Source of the DNA: Spirosoma sp. KCTC 42546
GTDB lineage: Bacteria; Bacteroidota; Bacteroidia; Cytophagales; Spirosomataceae
Reading direction: 5' to 3'
Assembly: GCF_006965485.1 (NCBI RefSeq)
Contig: NZ_CP041360.1
Location: 186,001-250,000 of the forward strand
Length of the DNA: 64,000 nt
The notes below the pieces were generated by a model. That model worked only from the letters and a program-made list of their open reading frames with translations. It had not been told where the DNA came from and made no database searches. Below, piece after piece: positions 45,122 through 53,234 of this stretch (the first letter of the stretch is position 1; every line of letters begins with the position of its first letter). Both the position numbers and the translations under genes were made by a program.

Positions 45122-46240
45122 ATGCCTATCTATGCCGATTATACGGCTGAGGACCTTGCTCAGGATGATTTCTTTCGGGAATGGGTGCAACAGCCCGATT
45201 CTGAAACCAATTTATTCTGGTCTGATTTTCTGACGCGTTATCCTGAAAAGCAGCCTGTAGTTGTAGCAGCCAGAGCCTTGCTGAAAGCGGTTTCGCGGGT
45301 GCAGGTTATACCTAGCGTAGAGCAGGGAAACCGGATGTGGGCAATAATTGACCAACATCTTCAGGAAAAGGAAAACACCGTTTTAGCTGACGAACCGCGC
45401 CAGTATCAGTTGGGCTTCCGATGGCAGTGGTTGGCGACTGCGGCTTCAATTGCTTTAGTGCTAGGCATTGGGTGGTGGTTCATGCTGAAACCGGGTGCGT
45501 CAAATAGCATAGGGACGCACATTGCTACGCCTGGCGAATCGACAGTTGCCTGGATTGAGAAAATGAATACGACCCGCCAGCCATTATCTATTCAGTTGGC
45601 AGATGGGAGTCGGGTTGTTTTGGAGCCACAGACTAAACTAAGCTACCCGGAAAAGTTTTCAGATCAAAAGCGCGAAGTCAGCCTGACGGGAGATGGCTTT
45701 TTTGAGGTTGTAAAAAATCCCAGGCAACCGTTTCTCGTCTATGCAAACGGGTTAATAACGCAGGTCGTTGGTACAAGCTTTCGCGTGAAAACGCTGGCAA
45801 ACCTGAATCAGGTAACTGTTGCCGTACGTACCGGAAAAGTGGCGGTGTTTAGTATGAAAGCATTTCAAAAGGCTCAGCAACAGAAGGGCAAGATTGCGCA
45901 TATGCTACTGTTGACACCGAATCAACAAGCCTTATTTGAGAAAGATAGTGAGCGACTAACGAAAAGCCTGGTTAAGGAGCCCGCGTTGATTAAAAAGCCA
46001 GAGAACAATCAGCATTTTGTGTTTGACAACACGCCCGTTACGGATGTGTTTCAAACCCTGGAGGAATCCTACGGCGTAACAATCAAGTATGATCCAGAGG
46101 CACTAAAGCGGTGCAATTTGACGGCTCCACTGGGCGATGAGCCTCTTTTCCGGAAGTTGGACCTGATTTGCCAAACGATCGGTGCAACCTATGAAGTTTG
46201 GGAAACACAGATAGTTATCACTGGGAAAGGGTGCAACTAA
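45122..46240 (+). CDS. FecR-family anti-sigma factor
   Basis: A 372-residue FecR-like membrane regulator. The N-terminal cytoplasmic region (1-100) should bind an ECF sigma factor, a single transmembrane helix (ATAASIALVLGIGWWFML) follows at about 103-122, the periplasmic FecR domain spans about 140-245 (QLADGSRVVLEPQTKLSYP, GDGFFEV) and a DUF4974 domain ends the protein (FDNTPVTDVFQTLEESYGV). It should relay a signal from the STN domain of the SusC protein downstream. Unusually, no ECF sigma gene is adjacent. Confidence 0.9.
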   Translation: MPIYADYTAEDLAQDDFFREWVQQPDSETNLFWSDFLTRYPEKQPVVVAARALLKAVSRVQVIPSVEQGNRMWAIIDQHLQEKENTVLADEPRQYQLGFRWQWLATAASIALVLGIGWWFMLKPGASNSIGTHIATPGESTVAWIEKMNTTRQPLSIQLADGSRVVLEPQTKLSYPEKFSDQKREVSLTGDGFFEVVKNPRQPFLVYANGLITQVVGTSFRVKTLANLNQVTVAVRTGKVAVFSMKAFQKAQQQKGKIAHMLLLTPNQQALFEKDSERLTKSLVKEPALIKKPENNQHFVFDNTPVTDVFQTLEESYGVTIKYDPEALKRCNLTAPLGDEPLFRKLDLICQTIGATYEVWETQIVITGKGCN

Positions 46241-46477
46241 TAATCAATTAGCTACCTGGCAATAACACATTAACCCCTTATATATGAGAAAAACCTGACC
46301 TGCATTTAAAAAACCGGATCGCCAGGGTGGCCTTGTTGCGACCAAAGCTACCTCAGCAATCCGGCGTTCTTACTGTTCCCGTTCCTTTTCTGGCGTTGCG
46401 ATTACCCTGAAAAATGGGGACGGGATTGCTTTTGCCCTTCATTTCTGAATCTGTTGAACAAAAACCAGTTTAAAAGT

Positions 46478-49400
46478 ATGAAAAAACCTTGGGAATCACC
46501 CTTTTCCCTTTACCATGTCATGAAGATTACCTGTGTACAGTTGATACTGGCTGTAGTCTTTACAAGCCTGACCATAGCCCGGAATGGCATGGCCCAGGAG
46601 CTATTAAATCGTACGGTATCCGTTCAGGTGGAGAATAAACCGCTAAAAACCGTTCTGAATCGAATCGAGAAAGCCGCCAAAATAAAGTTTACCTACGTAC
46701 CGCAACTGATTGATGCCGAGAATAAGGTGTCGGTGTGGGCTGCCAACGATCGGCTTGATGTCATTCTTGATCGACTGCTGAAGCCGCTCAATATCAGCTA
46801 CCAGGTTTCGGGCAATTATATCGTGCTACGCAAAGAAGCGAGCAGTTCCAGTTTGCCTGATATGGGCCAAATTCCCATTATGGCGGCTGAACTGACAATT
46901 GCGGGCACCGTATCCGACGAGAAAGGAGACGTGTTACCGGGTGTTAGCGTACTATTGAAAGGTACACAACGGGGTACTGTTACGGATAGTAAAGGTGAAT
47001 TTCGGCTGGCCGTTCCCAATAATTCGGCAGTGCTTGTATTCAGCTTTGTTGGGTATCAAAGCCAGGAAGTGGCGGTAGGCAATCAAACGACTCTGACTAT
47101 TCAGTTAAAGGCCGATGAAAAAGCCCTCAACGAAGTGGTTGTCATTGGCTATGGGGCCGTCAGAAAGCGGGATTTAACGGGTTCCGTAGCGTCTATCGGT
47201 TCAACCGAACTCACGGCGCAACCTATTTCCTCATTTAACCAGGCTTTACAAGGCCGGGTAGCGGGTGTACAGGTTACTAATTCCTCAAATGCGCCGGGCG
47301 GGGGCGTCACGATTCGGGTACGAGGTGGCAATTCTATTTCAGCCTCCAACGATCCGCTTTACGTGATTGATGGTTTCCCCGTAACGAATCCTGCGTCGGC
47401 GCAGGGGGCCAGTGGGTCATCCAATTTTCCGAATGTGCTCTCAACAATCAACCCCAACGATATTGAAAGCATCGAAGTCCTGAAAGATGCATCGGCTACC
47501 GCTATTTACGGTTCTCGTGGAGCGAACGGGGTTGTGCTGGTCACTACCCGACGGGGTAAAGAAGGACGATCGACGGTCAATTTTGATACGTATTATGGCG
47601 TGTCGAACATCACCAAAATGCTTGAGCTAGCCACGGCTGAAGAGCAAACCGCGCTCAAAAATGAACAACTCCGAAATCTGGGGTTCGCTGAACGATTCGG
47701 GTATACAACGGCCTATCCTAAGAAACCGTCAGAATATGGGGTCGGCACCAATTGGCAGAAGGAAATTTACCGACAGGCCCCGATGCAGAACTACCAGCTC
47801 TCGTTTTCGGGTGGAACGGATAAGCTTCGGTATCTGATCAGTGGAAATTATTTCAATCAGGATGGCATCATTATTACCAATAATTATAAACGGTACACAG
47901 GTCGGATCAATCTGGACGCTACTGTGAGCAACCGGTTCAAAATTGGGACTACGTTTACAGTAAGCCACGGCATTAACAATGGCATTAACGAGACCGGCTA
48001 TACCGGCAGCCCAGTGGGGGCGGCCCGAACCATTTCTCCGGCAAGTCCAGTATATGATGCTACTGGCAATTGGCAATTACTGAACGTTGGTCCCGGTTCG
48101 GGTATGGCCAGTATTGCCAACCCGGTTGCCTTACTACGAACCTCTACAAATGCGCTATTCAGTGATCGGGTGCTGGGTAATCTGTTTGGCGAGTATACAT
48201 TATTGGCCGGTTTAACTGCCCGCGTTAGCGTAGGTGTCGATCTGCTCAATACCCGACGATACGTTTTCTACACGCCCCAAACGCTGGCGGCTAATACGGT
48301 AAATGGCTATGGCTCTAATGGTACGTCGAGCAATGTAAATTTGCTGAACGAGAACACGTTAACCTACAACCGAACGCTGAATGCCAATCATGCCTTCGAC
48401 ATTGTGGCGGGTATTACCTTCCAGTCTAATCGGGAAGACCGCTCGTATCAGGAAGCCCAGAACTTTGCCAACTATACCTTGGGAGCTTATAGCCTGGGGC
48501 AGGGATCTGTACTGATCGCCCCCACCACTACGGTTCAAAAATGGGGCTTAAACTCCTATTTAGGCCGGATTAATTACCGGTTCATGGATCGCTATTTATT
48601 CACCCTGACCGGTCGACTCGATGGCTCGTCGCGATTTGGGCTTAACAACAAGTATGGTTTCTTCCCCTCCGGCGCTTTTGCCTGGCGTGTATCGGATGAG
48701 CCATTTCTGAAAAACAGTAAAGCGATCAGTGACCTGAAATTCCGATTAAGTTATGGCTTAACGGGTAATGATGGGATTGGGCTGTACAGTTCATTACCTT
48801 CCTACCTGACTTCCCGTTCCGTCTTTGGAGATACAGAAGTGGTAACGACTCAGGCACAAACCATTGGCAATCCTGATTTGCGTTGGGAAAAAACGGGGCA
48901 ATTTGATGCGGGATTTGATCTGGGCCTACTTAATAACCGAATTCAGGTAACGGCTGACTATTACATAAAAACAACGACTGATTTACTCCTGGGGATTGAT
49001 CTGCCTGCTACTACGGGTTTCACAACCGTAATCCGTAATATAGGTAGTCTCACAAATAAGGGTGTTGAACTAGGTATTACATCGGTAAACGTCGACGGAA
49101 AATTCAAGTGGACAACATCGGGAAACATTTCGGCGAACCGAAATAAAGTAACCCGCCTGGCCGATGCCGATCAGTATCTGGTCACTGATGGGGGAACGAG
49201 TATGCAAACGATTGTAAAAGTGGGCGAGCCTATTGGGTCCTTCTACGGACGGGTTTTTGACGGTGTGTGGCAATCGACCGACGCGGTGAAGGCCGCTGGT
49301 ACTCTGGCTCAAACAGGCGATATAGGCGGAGCCCCTCGCTTCAAGGATGTGAACGGAGATGGTGTGTTCAATAACGCTACTGACCGTGCCATCATTGGGA

Positions 49401-49888
49401 ATGGCTTACCTAAATTCATCTATGGCCTGACGAATACAGTTTCGTTTAAAGGGCTGGATCTTTCGATTTTCTTTCAGGGTGTGCAGGGAAATCAGATTTT
49501 CAATTATACCCGCAGTGTTACAGAGATTGATCCCGGCGCCACGGCGCTTCAAAGCTTTATTGACGATCACTGGCAAACGGAAAAACCATCCAATAATCGT
49601 CCCTCGGCCCGGCAGTGGAATTTCACGAATAGCTCGTATCTGATTGAAAACGGCTCCTTTCTGCGGCTTAAAAACGTCTCGCTGGGTTACCGGCTTCCAC
49701 TGAAAACGAAAGCGATCCGCTCTGCCCGGGTCTATGTAAGTGGCCAAAACCTGCTCACGTTCACCAAGTACACGGGCTATGATCCGGAAGTGAACTCCAA
49801 CTTCACCAGCAATACGACCTACGGCATTGATAACTATGCCTACCCGCCTTCCCGCACCTTCACCATAGGGGGTACTATCACGTTCTAA
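46478..49888 (+). CDS. SusC/RagA-type TonB-dependent outer-membrane transporter with STN domain
   Basis: A 1136-residue transporter. I start at ATG 46478; the track frame opens at TTG 46454. A signal peptide (cut near NGMAQ) leads to an STN signalling domain (residues about 45-120), a carboxypeptidase-like regulatory domain (IAGTVSDEKGDVLPGVSVLLKG, split as motif pieces), the plug (ATAIYGSRGANGVVLVTT, LYVIDGFPV) and the beta-barrel. The STN domain and the FecR gene upstream imply signalling-controlled expression. With the SusD protein it imports an oligosaccharide or other large ligand. Confidence 0.95.
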   Translation: MKKPWESPFSLYHVMKITCVQLILAVVFTSLTIARNGMAQELLNRTVSVQVENKPLKTVLNRIEKAAKIKFTYVPQLIDAENKVSVWAANDRLDVILDRLLKPLNISYQVSGNYIVLRKEASSSSLPDMGQIPIMAAELTIAGTVSDEKGDVLPGVSVLLKGTQRGTVTDSKGEFRLAVPNNSAVLVFSFVGYQSQEVAVGNQTTLTIQLKADEKALNEVVVIGYGAVRKRDLTGSVASIGSTELTAQPISSFNQALQGRVAGVQVTNSSNAPGGGVTIRVRGGNSISASNDPLYVIDGFPVTNPASAQGASGSSNFPNVLSTINPNDIESIEVLKDASATAIYGSRGANGVVLVTTRRGKEGRSTVNFDTYYGVSNITKMLELATAEEQTALKNEQLRNLGFAERFGYTTAYPKKPSEYGVGTNWQKEIYRQAPMQNYQLSFSGGTDKLRYLISGNYFNQDGIIITNNYKRYTGRINLDATVSNRFKIGTTFTVSHGINNGINETGYTGSPVGAARTISPASPVYDATGNWQLLNVGPGSGMASIANPVALLRTSTNALFSDRVLGNLFGEYTLLAGLTARVSVGVDLLNTRRYVFYTPQTLAANTVNGYGSNGTSSNVNLLNENTLTYNRTLNANHAFDIVAGITFQSNREDRSYQEAQNFANYTLGAYSLGQGSVLIAPTTTVQKWGLNSYLGRINYRFMDRYLFTLTGRLDGSSRFGLNNKYGFFPSGAFAWRVSDEPFLKNSKAISDLKFRLSYGLTGNDGIGLYSSLPSYLTSRSVFGDTEVVTTQAQTIGNPDLRWEKTGQFDAGFDLGLLNNRIQVTADYYIKTTTDLLLGIDLPATTGFTTVIRNIGSLTNKGVELGITSVNVDGKFKWTTSGNISANRNKVTRLADADQYLVTDGGTSMQTIVKVGEPIGSFYGRVFDGVWQSTDAVKAAGTLAQTGDIGGAPRFKDVNGDGVFNNATDRAIIGNGLPKFIYGLTNTVSFKGLDLSIFFQGVQGNQIFNYTRSVTEIDPGATALQSFIDDHWQTEKPSNNRPSARQWNFTNSSYLIENGSFLRLKNVSLGYRLPLKTKAIRSARVYVSGQNLLTFTKYTGYDPEVNSNFTSNTTYGIDNYAYPPSRTFTIGGTITF

Positions 49889-49942
49889 GTCGCTAATTCT
49901 TTGTCAGTCCTATGCGTCAGGCGCATAATCGCATAAACAGCC

Positions 49943-51379
49943 ATGAAAAAAACTAACTATTTGCTATCCTTATTGAGCTGGCTGCTGGTGGCCAGCAGTT
50001 GCCAGAGTAATCTGGAAGAAGTGCCGATCAGTTTTTTGAGCGAATCCAATTCATTTATTACGGCCGCCGATGCAACCACGGCCATTAATGCGGTCTATGA
50101 CCGGGCCAAGGTTATTTACCAGATACCCATGATTGTCCTTGGCGATTTGAGCGGAGAGGATCTCCTGGTTCGGCCCGATGGCGATCCGGCCGTCAACGAA
50201 ATCGATCAGTTTAAATATACGGCATCGACAAACTATTTTGACAGCTTTTATACCAACTCCTACGTCGCCATCGACCGGTCGAATCGAGTGATCGAAAACG
50301 TCCCAAAAATTGCGATGGACACCAAACTCCGTGACCAGATTGTTGGGGAAGCTAAATTTCTGCGGGCCCTGCATTATTTTAATCTGGTTCGGGCTTTTGG
50401 CGATGTTCCCCTAGTGGTGAAAACGACGACCGATGTTGTGAATGTCAAAATCCCCCGTGATCCTGCCGATAAGGTCTATCAGCAGATCATTCAGGATTTG
50501 CTGGATGCTGAGAAGGTGCTGCCCGTTAGTTACACCGCAGCCAGCGAAGTTGGTCGCGCTACCCTGGGTGCCGCCAAGTCAATCCTGGCCAAAGTATACC
50601 TGACTCGTAAAGACTGGACCAATGCGGCTACGAAAGCGAAAGAGGTCATTGATTCAAAAACCTACAGTCTCGTGGCAGACTATCGGGACGTATTCACGCC
50701 CGAAAAAGAAAACGGCCCTGAGCATATCTTCTCGATCCAATTCAGCTGTATTCAGCCAAAGTATGGCAGTTCAATGGCCGAAAATTTTGCCATTTATTTT
50801 AGCTATCCAATTAACCTGACGGGTGGATCTCTTCAGGTTACGGATAGCTATGCAAACTCGTTTGTGGCGGGTGATTACCGCAGGCAGGTGGCTGTCATTA
50901 CCCAGAAAACAATTGCCAATGGCACGGTCGTTATGTCCCGAACCGGGCCTCACCTGGATAAGTACTGGGACCCTAATGCCTGTGGTGCGGGGGCTGCCCG
51001 GAATAATTTCCTGGTTATTCGCTATGCTGATGTGCTACTGATGTACGCAGAGGCCCTTAATGAACTGGCTGGTCCTGGCGTTGAGGCCTACAATGCTATT
51101 AATCAGGTGCGAACACGGGCGAGGAAAGGCGTCAATACCACGGGTCCGCAGGATCTGTCAGGGCTTACGCAGGATCAGTTCCGTGATGCGATTTTGCAGG
51201 AACGAAGCTGGGAACTAGCCGGGGAAGGGCACCGACGATGGGATTTACTGCGTACCGGGAAATTGCTGGCAGCTGCCCAAACCCAAGGCTATACGGTTTC
51301 GGATAAATACCTGCTTTTCCCCATACCTACCTTCGAGCGAGATGCCAATCCGTCGCTAACTCAAAATCCGGGTTTTTAA
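49943..51379 (+). CDS. SusD/RagB-family surface lipoprotein
   Basis: A 478-residue lipoprotein that forms the lid of the SusC channel and binds ligand at the cell surface. The lipobox is VASSC (Cys20). Family segments include FLRALHYFNLVRAFGDVPLV near residue 135, AAKSILAKVYLTRKDW, a RYADVLLMYAEALNEL region and the terminal ILQERSWELAGEGHRRWDLLRTG, cited in part. It starts 54 nt after susC and is followed by a hairpin. Confidence 0.95.
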   Translation: MKKTNYLLSLLSWLLVASSCQSNLEEVPISFLSESNSFITAADATTAINAVYDRAKVIYQIPMIVLGDLSGEDLLVRPDGDPAVNEIDQFKYTASTNYFDSFYTNSYVAIDRSNRVIENVPKIAMDTKLRDQIVGEAKFLRALHYFNLVRAFGDVPLVVKTTTDVVNVKIPRDPADKVYQQIIQDLLDAEKVLPVSYTAASEVGRATLGAAKSILAKVYLTRKDWTNAATKAKEVIDSKTYSLVADYRDVFTPEKENGPEHIFSIQFSCIQPKYGSSMAENFAIYFSYPINLTGGSLQVTDSYANSFVAGDYRRQVAVITQKTIANGTVVMSRTGPHLDKYWDPNACGAGAARNNFLVIRYADVLLMYAEALNELAGPGVEAYNAINQVRTRARKGVNTTGPQDLSGLTQDQFRDAILQERSWELAGEGHRRWDLLRTGKLLAAAQTQGYTVSDKYLLFPIPTFERDANPSLTQNPGF

Positions 51380-51397
51380 GCAAGTGCAGACTTGCCT

Positions 51398-51436
51398 ATT
51401 AGCTGGTATGACCCTGTTGGGGTCACACCAGCTAAT
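51398..51436 (+). terminator. Hairpin after the SusD gene
   Basis: Bases 51398-51414 pair with 51420-51436 (17 bp, one mismatch) around a 5-nt loop, 18 nt after the stop. No strong U-run follows, so it may attenuate rather than fully stop transcription into the FAD oxidoreductase gene at 51490. Confidence 0.65.
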
Positions 51437-51489
51437 GGATGATTAGCCATTAGCTAAATGCTTCCCATTTATTAATCTTAGACAATACG

Positions 51490-53088
51490 ATGAAATCTAT
51501 TTTCTTTTTTTGCTTACTGCTCACCTGTTGTAGTGCTTTTCAGATAGAAATACCGACTCAAACAGGAACCTACGATGTAGTCGTGTATGGAGGAACTCCC
51601 GGAGGGGTTATTGCTGCAGTGGCTGCTGCTCGCGAAGGCGCACGTGTGTTGCTTATAGAACAAACCAAACATGTCGGTGGGCTAAATACCAGCGGTATCG
51701 GCACCTCCGAATCCGAACACATGATTGAGGAAACGTACTCAGGATTACCGCTGGAATTTTATGAACGGCTGGGTAAGCATTATGGTAAAAATGGGCCGGT
51801 GTTCTATTTCGAGTCGCATGTGGCCGAGAAAGTATTTACCGATTTGCTACAGGAGGCAAAGGTGAAGGTAATGTACACCACCTTTATTAAGTCCGCCAAA
51901 AAACAGGGAACAGCCATTCAGTCGATAGCATTGACGAACGGCACGTCCGTAGCAGGGAACGTTTTCATTGATGCCACCTACGAAGGCGATTTACTGGCTC
52001 GGGTGGGTGTATCGCATACCCACGGCCGGGAGAGCCGGGAGCAGTATGGCGAATCGCTGGCTGGCGTGCGCTTCATTGATACCCCCATTGAAGCCGCTCC
52101 TTACGATGATGCCGGTAAGCTACTGCCGGGTTTTGTCGAACGAGCTACTTTAACCGAAGGGCAGGCCAGTGACCGGGTAATGAATTACAATTTTCGGTTG
52201 ATGATGTCGACTAACACAGACCGGCGACCGTTTCCCAAACCCGCTTCGTATAAACCCGAGCGCTATGTCTTACTAACCCGCTTGCTTAAAAATCACCCGG
52301 AAACGAAACTGGTTGATATTATTGACCTATATTCCTGGACCTACCCAAAAGGCAAGTTTGAGACGAACAACAAACAAAAGGCGGTGATTTCACTAGGACA
52401 TTTTGGTGGGAATGTGGATTATCCAGAGGCCAGTTACGCCCGACGAGAGGCTATTTACCAGGACCATAAATCCTGGACGCTCGGGCTGATGTACTACTTG
52501 GCCAACGATCCATCCGTCCCGGAAACCTTGCGTACCGAAACGGCGGGCTACGGCTTGAGTGCGAATGAATTTAAAGACAATGAAAACTTCCCGTACTACC
52601 TCTACGTTCGCGAGGCCCGGCGCATGGTTGGGGCGTATGTACAGACCCAAAAAGATATTCTTCAGGAACGTACAAAACCCGATGCCATCTGTTTAGGCTC
52701 TCACTGGATTGATAGTCACCATGTGCAACGGGTGGCTGTTTCGAAAACCCAGTTTGTGAACGAAGGGCGTATCTGGGAGCCAATCAGCCAGCCTTACGAA
52801 ATCTCCTATCGGGCCATCACACCCAAGGCCACCGAGTGTACTAACCTGCTTGTGCCGGTATGTATATCGGCTTCGCACGTAGGCTTTTGCTCGCTCCGAG
52901 TCGAATCGACCTGGATGCAATTGGGCAACAGCGCAGGCATAGCCGCTGCTATGGCCGTAAAACAAAAGAAGGCTGTACAGAATTTAAATGCAGACGAGCT
53001 CAAGAAGGCGCTGGAGAAGAAGGGCGTCATTCTGAGTATCGATCACCAGGTATGGAACGGCAACCGGGACATGCCCAAAAAATCGTAG
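51490..53088 (+). CDS. Exported FAD-dependent oxidoreductase
   Basis: A 532-residue FAD-binding protein with an N-terminal hydrophobic signal (FFFCLLLTCCSAF). The dinucleotide-binding motif is VVYGGTPGGVIAAVAAA (GGTPGG at 34-39), with the ribose-binding Glu57 in VLLIEQ. A GGLNTSGIG segment follows. This family is common in Bacteroidota SusCD loci and is often annotated as FAD-dependent oxidoreductase or xanthan-lyase-associated protein; its reaction on sugars is not well defined. It is co-directional with SusCD and the esterase. Confidence 0.88.
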   Translation: MKSIFFFCLLLTCCSAFQIEIPTQTGTYDVVVYGGTPGGVIAAVAAAREGARVLLIEQTKHVGGLNTSGIGTSESEHMIEETYSGLPLEFYERLGKHYGKNGPVFYFESHVAEKVFTDLLQEAKVKVMYTTFIKSAKKQGTAIQSIALTNGTSVAGNVFIDATYEGDLLARVGVSHTHGRESREQYGESLAGVRFIDTPIEAAPYDDAGKLLPGFVERATLTEGQASDRVMNYNFRLMMSTNTDRRPFPKPASYKPERYVLLTRLLKNHPETKLVDIIDLYSWTYPKGKFETNNKQKAVISLGHFGGNVDYPEASYARREAIYQDHKSWTLGLMYYLANDPSVPETLRTETAGYGLSANEFKDNENFPYYLYVREARRMVGAYVQTQKDILQERTKPDAICLGSHWIDSHHVQRVAVSKTQFVNEGRIWEPISQPYEISYRAITPKATECTNLLVPVCISASHVGFCSLRVESTWMQLGNSAGIAAAMAVKQKKAVQNLNADELKKALEKKGVILSIDHQVWNGNRDMPKKS

Positions 53089-53092
53089 AATT

Positions 53093-53164
53093 AATTGAAC
53101 CCAGAGCCGCAGAGAACACAGAACTTTATACACCTCTGTGTCCTCTGCGGCTCTGGGTTCAATT
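53093..53164. repeat. Inverted-repeat element F, CAGAG-type
   Basis: Bases 53093-53122 pair with 53135-53164 over 30 bp with one G-U, around a 12-nt loop. The arms consist of three 8-base units sharing a CAGAG/ACAGA core. It begins 4 nt after the oxidoreductase stop and lies 70 nt before the next ATG. The sequence resembles a CTCTGTGTCCTCTGCGG-type repeat that I recall being scattered in many environmental bacterial genomes. No U-run follows. Confidence 0.78.
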
Positions 53165-53234
53165 GAGTAGGCAGCACCGCACCGTTTCTTTCGGATTATG
53201 GAGATAAAGTAGTCTAACCATCGAAAAAATAACC

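Noticed and set aside
45045..45233. Possible ECF sigma gene upstream of fecR
   Set aside because: The 62-residue frame begins at TTG, overlaps fecR and shows no sigma region 2 or 4 motifs.
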